64,000 nt of DNA from Kribbella sp. ALI-6-A (lineage in GTDB: Bacteria; Actinomycetota; Actinomycetes; Propionibacteriales; Kribbellaceae). The stretch is from contig NZ_MTQN01000010.1 in assembly GCF_001984195.1 (NCBI RefSeq), positions 682,001 through 746,000 of the forward strand, read 5' to 3'. Under the pieces are notes generated by a model. The model was not told the DNA's origin, made no database searches, and saw nothing but the letters and a program-made list of their open reading frames with translations. The position numbers and the translations under genes were made by a program. Shown here piece after piece: positions 35,582-43,965 of the stretch; positions within the stretch are counted from its first letter, which is position 1, and each line of letters starts with the position of its first letter.

Positions 35582-36727
35582 TCAGCGGCCGACGGGCGAC
35601 AGGCCGAGCTGCCGGCCCAGCAGGCCGCGGGGACGGCCGCCAAGGCGTTCGGCGATGTCGATGATGACCTTCGACGCAGGCGTGTCGGCGTCGGCGATCG
35701 CGAGCGGGGTTCCGTGGTCGCCGCCGCTGCGGAGGCGCTCGTCCAGCGGGATCTCGCCGAGCAGGGGGATCGGGTAGCCCAGGCGGGCCGACAGGGTGTC
35801 GGAGACGCGCTGGCCGCCGCCGGTGCCGAAGATCTCGATCCGGTGCTCGGGGCCACAGTGCGGGCAGGGCAGGAAGGACATGTTCTCGATCACGCCGGCC
35901 ACCCGCTGGTGGACCATCTGCGCCATCGTGCCGGCCCGCTCGGCCACCTCGGCGGCGGCCTCCTGCGGGGTGGTCACGACGATCACCTCGGCGGTGGTCA
36001 GCCGCTGGCCGACCGAGATCGCGATGTCACCGGTGCCCGGCGGCAGGTCGAGCAGCAGCACGTCCAGGTCGCCCCAGTAGACGTCGGCCAGCATCTGCAC
36101 CAGTGCGCGGTCCAGGATCGGGCCGCGCCAGGCGACCACCTGGTCGCGCTTGGGCTTCAGCATGCCGATCGAGATCACCTTCACGCCGTGCGCGGGCACC
36201 GGCATGATCATGTCGTCGACCGCGGTCGGCCGCTCGTCGGCGACGCCCAGCATGGCCGGCACCGAGTGACCGTAGATGTCGGCGTCCAGGACGCCGACCG
36301 ACAGGCCCTTGGCGGCCATCGCGACCGCCAGGTTGACCGTCACCGAGGACTTGCCGACGCCGCCCTTGCCGGAGGCGATCGCGAACACCTTGGTCAGCGA
36401 GTCCGGCCGGGAGAACGGGATCTCCTTCTCCGCCACGCCGCCCCGCAACTGGGTCTGCAACGCGGCGCGCTGCTCGGCCGACATCACCCCGAGCTCGATC
36501 TCGACGCCGGTGACGCCGTCCAGCGCGCTCACCGCGGCGGTCGTGTCCCGCCGCAGCGTGTCCTTCATCGGGCAGCCGGCCACGGTCAGCAGGATCTTCA
36601 CCGCGACCACGCCGTCGGTCCGCACCACCACCGACTCGACCATGCCCAGATCGGTGATCGGTTTTTTGATCTCGGGGTCCATCACGGACCCGAGCGCAGC
36701 GGTCACCTGGTCAGCAGTGGGAGCCAT
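35582..36727 (-). CDS. mrp: Mrp/NBP35-family iron-sulfur carrier ATPase
   Basis: The 381-residue product has an N-terminal MIP18/DUF59 domain (about residues 5-80) with AGCPMKD, then a P-loop ATPase with the deviant Walker A GKGGVGKSS, DADIYGHSVP and LDLPPGTGD. The CPHC pair near residue 290 is the cluster-binding site at the dimer interface. Mrp proteins (ApbC type) carry and transfer Fe-S clusters to apoproteins in the cytoplasm. Length and order are standard. It stands alone with its own promoter region. Confidence 0.96.
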   Translation of the reverse strand: MAPTADQVTAALGSVMDPEIKKPITDLGMVESVVVRTDGVVAVKILLTVAGCPMKDTLRRDTTAAVSALDGVTGVEIELGVMSAEQRAALQTQLRGGVAEKEIPFSRPDSLTKVFAIASGKGGVGKSSVTVNLAVAMAAKGLSVGVLDADIYGHSVPAMLGVADERPTAVDDMIMPVPAHGVKVISIGMLKPKRDQVVAWRGPILDRALVQMLADVYWGDLDVLLLDLPPGTGDIAISVGQRLTTAEVIVVTTPQEAAAEVAERAGTMAQMVHQRVAGVIENMSFLPCPHCGPEHRIEIFGTGGGQRVSDTLSARLGYPIPLLGEIPLDERLRSGGDHGTPLAIADADTPASKVIIDIAERLGGRPRGLLGRQLGLSPVGR

Positions 36728-36821
36728 GTCTACAGGCTACGTGCTCACGCACAGGCACCCCACCACGGTCCACTGTGACGTAGCTCCGGCAAGGCACACC
36801 TAACCAAAGGCCCCGGCGGGC

Positions 36822-37451
36822 TCAGACCCGGTCGTCCTCGCGGTCCTTGTCCAGCTCGGCCAGCAGCGAGCGCAGTTCCGAGCGCAGGAAGTCGCGGGTG
36901 GCGACCTCGCCGACCGACATCCGCAGCGACGCCATCTCCCGGGCCAGGAACTCCATGTCGGCCCGCGAGCGCGCGTCGACGTCGCGGTCGCGTTCGTACT
37001 GGACCCGGTCGCGGGCCTCCTGCCGGTTCTGCGCGAGCAGGATCAGCGGCGCCGCGTACGAGGCCTGCAGACTGAGCGCGAGGGTGAGGAAGATGAACGG
37101 GTACTGGTCCCAGCGCAGGTGTTCGGGCGCGAAGATGTTCCACAGCACCCAGAACACGATCGTCGCGGTCATGTAGACCAGGAACTGCCCGGTGCCGAGG
37201 AACCGCGCGATCCGCTCCGACAGCCGCCCGAACGCGTCCGCGTCGTACGCGCGCCGCCGGACCAGCGTCCGGCGCAGCTCGCGCGGGACGTCCAGCCGGT
37301 CGGCGGCCGGGCGGGTCAGCCGGCGTTCGTCGGAGCGGCGCTCGTCCGGCCGGTTGCCGCGACGTTCCTCCGAGCGGGAACCGCGGCGCTCGGCGGACTG
37401 GGATCCGCGCCGGTCGTCCGGCCGGTTGTTGCGGCGGTTGTCACCGGGCAT
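36822..37451 (-). CDS. DUF1003 membrane protein
   Basis: The 209-residue product begins at ATG 37451, inside the end of the upstream MgtE-N gene (11-bp overlap); the frame is open further but that part is antisense to good coding. Residues 1-50 are a highly charged, repeated Arg/Glu/Ser/Asp-rich tail with units such as SEERRGNRPDERR. Two membrane helices follow (about 93-115 and 128-147), as in DUF1003, and a cytosolic helical tail (about 150-209) ends it. The function of DUF1003 is unknown. Coupling to the Mg-sensing-like gene suggests a joint role in divalent cation homeostasis (inference). Confidence 0.88.
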   Translation of the reverse strand: MPGDNRRNNRPDDRRGSQSAERRGSRSEERRGNRPDERRSDERRLTRPAADRLDVPRELRRTLVRRRAYDADAFGRLSERIARFLGTGQFLVYMTATIVFWVLWNIFAPEHLRWDQYPFIFLTLALSLQASYAAPLILLAQNRQEARDRVQYERDRDVDARSRADMEFLAREMASLRMSVGEVATRDFLRSELRSLLAELDKDREDDRV

Positions 37452-38703
37452 GCGGGTCCCCCTCCTGCGGCGCGGATCCACGCCAGTCGTCGGGCAGCAG
37501 ATGGTCCAGTACGTCGTCCACGGTGACCGCACCGAGCAGCCGGCCCTCGTCGTCGAGCACCGGAGCGGCGACCAGGTTGTACGTCGCGAGGTACTTGCTC
37601 ACCGCCTGCAGCCCGTCGTCGGGACGCAACCCGTCCAGATCCGTGTCCAGTACGCCGGACACCAGCGCGGACGGCGGCTCGCGCAGCAGCCGCTGGATGT
37701 GGCCGATCCCGATGAACCGGCCGGTCGGGGTCTCCAGCGGCGGGCGGCAGACGTAGATCATCGCGGCCAGCGCCGGACTCAGCTCGGCGTTGCGGACGTG
37801 CGCGAGCGCGTCGGCCACGGTCGCGTCGGCGGGCAGGATCACCGGCTCGGACGTCATCAGTCCACCGGCCGTGCGTTCCTCGTACGTCAGCAGGCGCCGG
37901 ACGTCCTCGGCCTCGTCGGGCTCCATCAGCGTGAGCAGCCGCTCGGCGGTGTCGGTCGGCAGCTCGGCGATCAGGTCGGCGGCGTCGTCGGGGGACATCT
38001 CCTCCAGCACGTCGGCGGCGCGCTCGGTGTCCAGGCCGGCCAGGATCTCCACCTGGTCGTCCTCGGGCAGTTCTTCCAGGACGTCGGCCAGCCGTTCGTC
38101 GTTCAGGGCGGACGCGATCTCCTTGCGCCGTTTCGGCGACAGCTCGTGCAGTACGCCGGCCAGGTCGGCCGGTTTCATCGTGTCGAACGCGGCCAGCATG
38201 TGCGTCGCGCCCTGCCCGTGCTCGGTCTGCGCGAACCCGCTGACGTCGGCCCAGTCCAGCACGTGCGACTGCCCCCGGCGCCGGAACCGCTTGGCTCCCT
38301 CGGTCACCGCGACCTTCGACAGCATCCAGTCCCGGGTCCGCCACTGCTCCATCGCCAGGTCGAACACCACCGCGGAGGCGCCGGTCTCGCGGATCGTCAC
38401 GGTCCGGTCCAGCAGTTCGCCGAGCACCAGCACCTCGGTCGCCCGCTGCTCGAAACGGCGCATGTTCAGCAGCCCGGTGGTGATCACGTGGCCGACGTCG
38501 ATCGAGGTCACCCGGGTCATCGGCAGGAAGATCCGCCGCCGGGTGAACACCTCGACCACCAGTCCGAGCACCCGCGGCGGCTGGGTGTCCTGCCGCAGCG
38601 TCACCACGACGTCGCGCACCTTGCCGACCTGGTCCCCGTTCGGGTCGTACACGGGCAACCCGGCCAGCCGGGCCACGTACACACGTGCCGGTGATCCGCT
38701 CAT
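37441..38703 (-). CDS. PRC-barrel / MgtE N-domain / CBS protein without membrane domain
   Basis: The 420-residue product has a PRC-barrel-like beta domain (about residues 5-80). A second related region follows, then the MgtE N superhelical domain (about 190-290, with DERLADVLEELPEDDQ and LEEMSPDDAADLIAELP), then a CBS pair (about 290-405, GGLMTSEPVILPADATVADAL). In MgtE these cytosolic domains sense Mg and gate the channel. Here the transmembrane channel domain is absent and no hydrophobic helix is seen. It is probably a soluble Mg-responsive regulator that acts with the overlapping DUF1003 membrane protein. Confidence 0.9.
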   Translation of the reverse strand: MSGSPARVYVARLAGLPVYDPNGDQVGKVRDVVVTLRQDTQPPRVLGLVVEVFTRRRIFLPMTRVTSIDVGHVITTGLLNMRRFEQRATEVLVLGELLDRTVTIRETGASAVVFDLAMEQWRTRDWMLSKVAVTEGAKRFRRRGQSHVLDWADVSGFAQTEHGQGATHMLAAFDTMKPADLAGVLHELSPKRRKEIASALNDERLADVLEELPEDDQVEILAGLDTERAADVLEEMSPDDAADLIAELPTDTAERLLTLMEPDEAEDVRRLLTYEERTAGGLMTSEPVILPADATVADALAHVRNAELSPALAAMIYVCRPPLETPTGRFIGIGHIQRLLREPPSALVSGVLDTDLDGLRPDDGLQAVSKYLATYNLVAAPVLDDEGRLLGAVTVDDVLDHLLPDDWRGSAPQEGDPHAR

Positions 38704-38783
38704 GCTCGAAGGCTAACCGCCCGAGGCGGTCGCGCCCCCACAGCATCGCTGTCGCCGACCTGTGTCGACGCCTCCGTACGACG

Positions 38784-38816
38784 TCCCGCCCGCCCGGCAG
38801 AGCCGGGCGGGCGGGA
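38784..38816 (-). terminator. Terminator of the SigE-family sigma operon
   Basis: A perfect 15-bp stem (38784-38798 with 38802-38816) and a 3-base loop lie 12 bp past the stop of the anti-sigma-like gene on the minus strand. Confidence 0.8.
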
Positions 38817-38828
38817 GTAGGGGGAGAC

Positions 38829-39743
38829 TCAGCCGGCGGTCTCCAGCGACGGGTCGGTGACTGTGGCGATCAGTTCGGCAAGGGTGACGCTGGGCTCCGC
38901 CACCGGGTTCTGCGTCGCGGGCTCGGCTCCGCCGAAGGTGCCGGGGTCCGACCGCCGGCCGTCACCTTCGACCGTGGCGATCGCCAGTTGCCCGTCCGGG
39001 CGCACGTAGCTCGCCCAGTACGCCTGCTTGCCCCGCGTACCGACCCGCACCTGTTTGCCGTCGGCCGTGGTCGTCACCCAGCAGGCGGTGAAGGTCGAGC
39101 GGTCGTCGGTCAAGCCGCAGGTGTCCGCCCGCGGGTGCGGGATCCCCCCGTCGTTCGGCTGCTCGTGCACGGCCTTCGGTATCACCGTGATCTCGACCCA
39201 CCCGACTCCACCGGCCTCGCTCCAGTCCGATCGTGCGCCGGCCGACCCGGGGTGTCCGCACGGACCCGTTTTCGTCGGAGTGACCCCGCTCGTTTCGCGT
39301 CCGACCAGATGACGGCGGTCCGGGTCGGCGTACGAGGCGAAGACGTCGAGGTGGTTCGACTCCATCGTGTTGGAGGGAGCGCCGCCGGGTGCGGTGAAAG
39401 CCTGGCCCCTCGAAGAGCAGGTGTACGACGGCCCACCCGGCGTCGGCTGGATCACGTAACTGCCGTCCGAACGGATCTCGACCTTCCCACCGGGTCCGTA
39501 CCGCTCCACCTGCACCTGACCAGCCACCCCGGCTGGGTCCGTCGAACCACCCCAGTGGGCGGTCGCCAGGCTTCCTCCGGTGGCAACCAGGGCCACGGCG
39601 AAGGCACTTCCGGCTCCGACCGTGGCACGGCGACGCCGCAACCGGCGGCGGCCGCGGGCGAGGTCCCCGGCCGGATCGACGGTCAGGTCCTCCGTCCACG
39701 CGGTACTGCGGGCCAGCTGCTCGTGCAGGTCGTTCTCGTTCAT
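38829..39743 (-). CDS. Single-pass membrane protein, anti-sigma-like
   Basis: The 304-residue product has a short N-terminal cytoplasmic part (about 38 residues ending in RGRRRLRRRR), one membrane helix (about 42-63) and a roughly 240-residue extracytoplasmic domain with four or five cysteines. It overlaps the SigE-family sigma gene by 4 bp (ATGA). The layout is that of many actinobacterial membrane proteins paired with SigE-family factors. No zinc-binding HxxxCxxC motif is present, so the anti-sigma role is inferred from position only. Confidence 0.75.
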   Translation of the reverse strand: MNENDLHEQLARSTAWTEDLTVDPAGDLARGRRRLRRRRATVGAGSAFAVALVATGGSLATAHWGGSTDPAGVAGQVQVERYGPGGKVEIRSDGSYVIQPTPGGPSYTCSSRGQAFTAPGGAPSNTMESNHLDVFASYADPDRRHLVGRETSGVTPTKTGPCGHPGSAGARSDWSEAGGVGWVEITVIPKAVHEQPNDGGIPHPRADTCGLTDDRSTFTACWVTTTADGKQVRVGTRGKQAYWASYVRPDGQLAIATVEGDGRRSDPGTFGGAEPATQNPVAEPSVTLAELIATVTDPSLETAG

Positions 39744-40261
39744 GAGGCGTCCTCCATCAGTGCTGCGAGTCGGGAGTCGGCCAACTGACCTCTGAGGTTC
39801 TGCAGGGCCTTCGACGACTGGCTCTTCACCGTGCCGACGGTGATCTGCAGGTCCGCGGCGGTCTCCTCGACCGACAGGCCCAGCCAGAAGCGCAGGACGA
39901 TGACCCGCCGCTGGCCGGCTGCCAGCGTGCTCAGCGCGGTCATCAGCTCGTCGCGGTCCTCCAGACCGAGGCCCTCGTCCACCGGCTGTTCCGGGACGTC
40001 CCCGGCCGCCTGCTCGCGCCGCCAGGGCCGCCGGCTGGCGTCGATCCCGGCGTTGACCAGGATCCGCCGGACGTACGCGTCCGCGCCGTCCGAGCGCCGG
40101 ATCCGCGGCCAGGCGACGTACAGCTTGGCGAGCGCGGTCTGGACCAGGTCCTCGGCCAGGTGGCGGTCCCCGCAGAGCAGGTAGGCGGTGCCGACCAGTC
40201 GCGACCGGCGGGCCGCGACGTACTCGGAGAACTCCTGGTCGCGCCGTTGACTGCCGAGCAT
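39740..40261 (-). CDS. SigE-family RNA polymerase sigma factor
   Basis: The 173-residue ECF-type sigma factor has region 2 with HLAEDLVQTALAKLY and region 4 with LSVEETAADLQITVGTVKSQ. It is a short two-region protein, typical of the Streptomyces SigE-like group. It is followed by the membrane protein with a 4-bp overlap. Its target promoters cannot be seen here. Divergent from the TrmB/LuxR-like regulator, with 147 bp between the starts. Confidence 0.93.
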   Translation of the reverse strand: MLGSQRRDQEFSEYVAARRSRLVGTAYLLCGDRHLAEDLVQTALAKLYVAWPRIRRSDGADAYVRRILVNAGIDASRRPWRREQAAGDVPEQPVDEGLGLEDRDELMTALSTLAAGQRRVIVLRFWLGLSVEETAADLQITVGTVKSQSSKALQNLRGQLADSRLAALMEDAS

Positions 40262-40356
40262 CTGTTCGTCCCGTCGTCGCCGGATCAGTTGACGATCACA
40301 GATACGGGATCCGGTCCGAACAGGTTGCCTCAGCGGCGGGGGCAGCCGGATTTTCC

Positions 40357-40381
40357 TAGACTGCCTCCGACCGTTGCAACG
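40357..40381 (+). promoter_or_regulatory. Promoter -10 candidate and CGTTGCAACG palindrome
   Basis: TAGACT (40357-40362) sits in the same 12-mer, TTCCTAGACTGC, as upstream of pheS. The perfect 10-bp palindrome CGTTGCAACG follows at 40372-40381, 27 bp before the ATG, and could be an operator for the regulator it precedes. Confidence 0.4.
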
Positions 40382-40408
40382 TTGTCATCGGTGGTGGAGG
40401 GGGCGGGC

Positions 40409-41377
40409 ATGCTGAGATCGACTGGGCTGGGGGCCGAGAACGAGACGGTGTACCTGACGCTGGTTCGGCAGGGGCCGGCGACGTTGGTGGAGCTGGCCGA
40501 CCGGGCCGGGCTGCCGGAGCCCGACGTACTGCGAGCCGTCGACGCGCTGCAGCGGGAAGGATTCGTGCACCGTACGCCGCCCCCGCGCGAGCTGGTGGTC
40601 CCGGTGCTGCCGGACCTGGCGGTGGAGCAGCTGGTACGGCGCCAGGAGGAGGAGCTCGAGCGGGTCCGCGAGGCGGCGTACCGGCTGACGGCGGCTGCGT
40701 ACAACCAGGCGAGCGACCGGCGGACCGAGGAGCTGATCGAGATCGTGTCTGGGCAGACCGCGGTCGGGCTGGCGTTCGACCGGGTGCAGCGGACGGCTCG
40801 GCAGGAGATGCGCGAACTGGTCGCGCCGCCGTACGCCGCGTCTGCCGAGGTGAACCGGACTCAGCTGGACCGGCAGGCCGAGGGCGTCACCTACCGGGTC
40901 GTGTACGACAGCTCCGCGCTGAGCGACGAGGTTCTGTCGGCCAGTGCGGTCAGCCATGTCCGGGCCGGTGAACAGGCCAGGATCGTGGACGCGCTACCGA
41001 CGAAGCTGGCAGTCGCCGACCGGGAGCTGGCTCTGCTCCCACTGGACTGGGCGACTCCCGCACGGGACGCGGCGTTGCTGGTCCACCCGTGCAGCCTGCT
41101 CGACGCGCTCGTCGCGCTCTTCGAGACGGTGTGGGCACGGGCCAGTCCGCTGGTGGTGACCGCCGAGGAGTCGCTGTCGGCGGAAGGCACGATGTCGGCC
41201 GACGACCGGTACCTGCTGTCGCTGCTGGTCGCCGGTCTGACCGACGAGGCCGCGGGGGTCCGGCTCGGGATCAGCCGCCGGACGGTTGCCCGCCGGGTCC
41301 AGCTGCTGATGGAGCGGACCAACTCCCGGTCCCGGCTCCAGCTGGGCTGGCACGCGCGCGACCGCGGCTGGCTCTGA
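40409..41377 (+). CDS. TrmB-like / LuxR-type transcriptional regulator
   Basis: The ATG at 40409 follows GGAGGGGG; the frame is open upstream into the promoter region. The 322-residue product has an N-terminal winged helix of TrmB type (about residues 5-65; TLVELADRAGLPEPDVLRAVDAL), a central effector region of about 190 residues, and a C-terminal LuxR/GerE helix-turn-helix (LVAGLTDEAAGVRLGISRRTVARRVQ). This double-HTH layout is common in Streptomyces and relatives. The ligand is unknown. The convergent gene starts 57 bp after its stop. Confidence 0.88.
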   Translation: MLRSTGLGAENETVYLTLVRQGPATLVELADRAGLPEPDVLRAVDALQREGFVHRTPPPRELVVPVLPDLAVEQLVRRQEEELERVREAAYRLTAAAYNQASDRRTEELIEIVSGQTAVGLAFDRVQRTARQEMRELVAPPYAASAEVNRTQLDRQAEGVTYRVVYDSSALSDEVLSASAVSHVRAGEQARIVDALPTKLAVADRELALLPLDWATPARDAALLVHPCSLLDALVALFETVWARASPLVVTAEESLSAEGTMSADDRYLLSLLVAGLTDEAAGVRLGISRRTVARRVQLLMERTNSRSRLQLGWHARDRGWL

Positions 41378-41434
41378 GGCTTGTCCGCTCCCAGCGCGAC
41401 CGGTCGCCGCCGGGTCCGGTGTGGTGCGGGAACC

Positions 41435-41953
41435 TCAGCTCAGCTTGGGGCGGCGGCTCGACCGGCGGTGCAGTGTGATCGGGCGCTTGCCTCGGGTCGT
41501 CGCGGGGGTCTCCGGCGGCGTCACGGCGGGATGGGCGTCGTCGTACGCCGTGGTGACCGCGCCGGTCGGCTCGAGGACGAGCACGTCGGTCTGGGTCTGC
41601 CAGCGGTCGAGCTGGTTGCCCAGTCCCGCGGCGTTGAGGCGCTCGGTGCGGAGGACCAGCGCAGCAGCGGTCCACTCGTCCGTGCCCGGCTCCAGCCGTC
41701 GTACGGAGGCGGTCCAGGAGGCCAGCCGGCTCGTCGCGGGCTTGGCCGGTACGACGACCTCGACCGCGTCGGCCCCGGCCAGCCCGGGCAGCGGCTGCTC
41801 GGCGCTGCCGTCGCGATCCGCCAGGACGACGTACGAGCCGTCGACCGTGGCGAACCAGGCCGGCGCCGGCCGGCGTCCGTCCCAGGACAGCCACACCAGT
41901 CCGGCCTTTTTCATCACCGCGGCGATCTCGGCCGTGATCTCGTCGGTCGTCAC
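41435..41953 (-). CDS. Hypothetical protein, possible FMN-binding split-barrel relative
   Basis: The GTG at 41953 gives 172 residues; an ATG further up at 41998 adds residues with no obvious structure. The core is beta-rich: LVWLSWDG, AWFATVDGSYVVLAD, VEVVVPAK. This is reminiscent of pyridoxamine-phosphate-oxidase-like split barrels, but no binding motif is diagnostic. The C-terminus is basic (HRRSSRRPK). I cannot assign a function. Confidence 0.6.
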   Translation of the reverse strand: MTTDEITAEIAAVMKKAGLVWLSWDGRRPAPAWFATVDGSYVVLADRDGSAEQPLPGLAGADAVEVVVPAKPATSRLASWTASVRRLEPGTDEWTAAALVLRTERLNAAGLGNQLDRWQTQTDVLVLEPTGAVTTAYDDAHPAVTPPETPATTRGKRPITLHRRSSRRPKLS

Positions 41954-42096
41954 GGACCAAGACTGACACAGCCACCGGCCCGGTGAATCGGGCCACATCG
42001 CGCCTCGACGTGAGCCGGGTCACCGGAGGGCTCGGCGTTTCGCCGTACGCTGCCGTGAACTGGTGGGTAACCAGCTTCCGAGGAAGGGGTACGGCG

Positions 42097-43071
42097 ATGG
42101 GTGACGAGACGGCCACCAAGGCGCTGCGGTCCAGGCGGTCCTGCCTGGCGACACCGGGGTCGAACCCGCGGTTCCTGGCCAAGGCGAAGGGGCTGGACGC
42201 CGACCAGGTGTTTCTCGACCTGGAGGACTCGGTCGCGCCGATCGCCAAGGTGGACGCCCGCAAGAACATCGTCGCCGCGCTGAACGAGGGCGGCTGGGGC
42301 TCGAAGGTCCGCGTGGTCCGGGTGAACGACTGGACCACCGAATGGACCTACGCCGACGTGATCGAGGTCGTCGGCGGCGCCGGTGCGAATCTCGACTGCA
42401 TCATGCTGCCGAAGGTGCAGACCGCCGAGCAGGTGGTCGCGCTGGACCTGCTGCTCACCCAGCTGGAGAAGGTGCACGGCTACGAGCCGGGGCGGATCGG
42501 GATCGAGGCGCAGATCGAGAACGCGCTCGGCCTGACCAACGTGAACGCGATCGCGACCGCCTCACCGCGGGTGGAGACGATCATCTTCGGCCCGGCCGAC
42601 TTCATGGCCTCGATCAACATGAAGTCGCTGGTGGTCGGTGAGCAGCCGCCCGGCTACGACGTCGGCGACGCCTACCACTACATCCTGATGCAGATCCTGA
42701 TGGCGGCCCGCGCGCACGGCAAGCAGGCGATCGACGGCCCGTACCTGCAGATCAAGGACGTCGAGGGTTTCCGCCGCGTGGCCGGCCGCTCGGCCGCGCT
42801 CGGCTTCGACGGCAAGTGGGTGCTGCACCCGGACCAGATCGCCGCCGCCAACGAGGTCTACTCGCCGCGGCAGGACGACTACGACCACGCCGAGAACATT
42901 CTCGACGCCTACGACCACTTCACCTCCGCGGCCGGTGGCGCCCGCGGCGCGGTGATGCTCGGCGACGAGATGATCGACGAGGCCTCCCGCAAGATGGCCC
43001 TGGTCATCTCCGCCAAGGGCCGCGCCGCCGGCATGACCCGCACCGACGTCTGGCAGCCCCCGGCCGACTGA
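42097..43071 (+). CDS. CoA-ester lyase of the citrate lyase beta / malyl-CoA lyase family
   Basis: The ATG at 42097 follows AGGAAGGGG; an upstream in-frame ATG exists but lacks homology. The 324-residue product has SRRSCLATPGSNPRFLAKA, FLDLEDSVAP (metal and CoA end of the TIM barrel), IEAQIENALGL and FGPADFMASI. It resembles L-malyl-CoA / beta-methylmalyl-CoA lyases and malyl-CoA thioesterases, not citrate lyase. An acyl-CoA dehydrogenase and a MaoC hydratase follow at 45655 and 55537, so a short acyl-CoA route such as an ethylmalonyl-CoA-type pathway is possible. Confidence 0.9.
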   Translation: MGDETATKALRSRRSCLATPGSNPRFLAKAKGLDADQVFLDLEDSVAPIAKVDARKNIVAALNEGGWGSKVRVVRVNDWTTEWTYADVIEVVGGAGANLDCIMLPKVQTAEQVVALDLLLTQLEKVHGYEPGRIGIEAQIENALGLTNVNAIATASPRVETIIFGPADFMASINMKSLVVGEQPPGYDVGDAYHYILMQILMAARAHGKQAIDGPYLQIKDVEGFRRVAGRSAALGFDGKWVLHPDQIAAANEVYSPRQDDYDHAENILDAYDHFTSAAGGARGAVMLGDEMIDEASRKMALVISAKGRAAGMTRTDVWQPPAD

Positions 43072-43083
43072 CCACCCCCACGT

Positions 43084-43129
43084 TGCGTCCGAAGAACCCG
43101 AGGCTGTAGCGCTCGGTTCTTCGGACGCA
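43084..43129. terminator. Long bidirectional terminator hairpin
   Basis: TGCGTCCGAAGAACCCGAG (43084-43102) pairs with CTCGGTTCTTCGGACGCA (43112-43129), 18 pairs with one bulged C. It lies between the convergent lyase and cyclophilin genes. Confidence 0.85.
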
Positions 43130-43136
43130 GCGGGTT

Positions 43137-43808
43137 TCAGCCGAGGGTGACGACCTTCAGGATGCGGACCGGGTGGGTCGGCGGGCCGTCCAGGTCGGGG
43201 TCGGCGATGCCGGCCGCGACGATCCGGTCGAAGGTGGACATGCCGAACACGACCCGGCCGAGCACGGTGTAGTTCGGCGCGATGTTGGCGAACGAGTGCA
43301 CGACGAAGAACTCCGAGCCGTTGGTGCCCGGCCCTTGGTTGCCGTAGGCAACGGTGCCGCGCGGGTAGGTCTCGGCGCCGGTGACCTCGTCGGGGAACTT
43401 GTAGCCCGGGCCGCCCTCCTCCTGGCGGTAGATGTCGCCGCACTGCAGCACGCCGAGGCGGGCCGAGTTGGTCAGCCGGAAGCACTGGGTGGCGTCGTAG
43501 AAGCGGCTCTTCACCAGGTGCACGAAGTTGTGGACGCCGCAGGGCGCGTTCGCCCGGTCCATCCGGACCACGAACGGGCCGTAGTTGGTGACGAAGTAGA
43601 CGTCGACGGTGCCCTTGGCCTTCGCGGTCGCCTTCGGCACGGTCACCGGCTTGGCCGCCGGGTTCTCCGGGGTCGGGGTGAACTCGCACTTCACGGTCGG
43701 CTTGCCGTGACCGGCCGGGCTCAGCGGGGCGGCCGACGCGGTCGTGGTCGTCAGGGTCGCGGCGAGCAAGGTCGTCGCGATCAGAGCAGGCAGAGTTGAT
43801 CGCTTCAT
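43137..43808 (-). CDS. Second secreted cyclophilin-type peptidyl-prolyl isomerase
   Basis: The 223-residue product has a Sec signal peptide (residues 1-27, ending SASA) and a cyclophilin domain from about residue 60. Active-site segments are CFRLTN, CGDIYRQEEGGPGY, YGNQGPGTNGSEFFVV and NYTVLGRV. It shares the four cysteines (VKCEF, APCGV, QCFR, LQCGD) and the overall layout with the cyclophilin at 29907, so the two are paralogues. The usual Phe-His-Arg is Cys-Phe-Arg here. It is divergent from the Ser/Thr kinase gene. Confidence 0.93.
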   Translation of the reverse strand: MKRSTLPALIATTLLAATLTTTTASAAPLSPAGHGKPTVKCEFTPTPENPAAKPVTVPKATAKAKGTVDVYFVTNYGPFVVRMDRANAPCGVHNFVHLVKSRFYDATQCFRLTNSARLGVLQCGDIYRQEEGGPGYKFPDEVTGAETYPRGTVAYGNQGPGTNGSEFFVVHSFANIAPNYTVLGRVVFGMSTFDRIVAAGIADPDLDGPPTHPVRILKVVTLG

Positions 43809-43965
43809 GCGATCAACCTAGTACGTGGCGTGGCGATCGGCACCGGCTGCGAGCACAGGAGCAGGTAAAGACCGTCCGCCCAGCAGTACGACGGCTCGCT
43901 CTGCGGCGCGCAGACACCTAAGGTGGACCGGCGATCCGGCCCGAAGACTGTTGTGGGGTGTTGGA

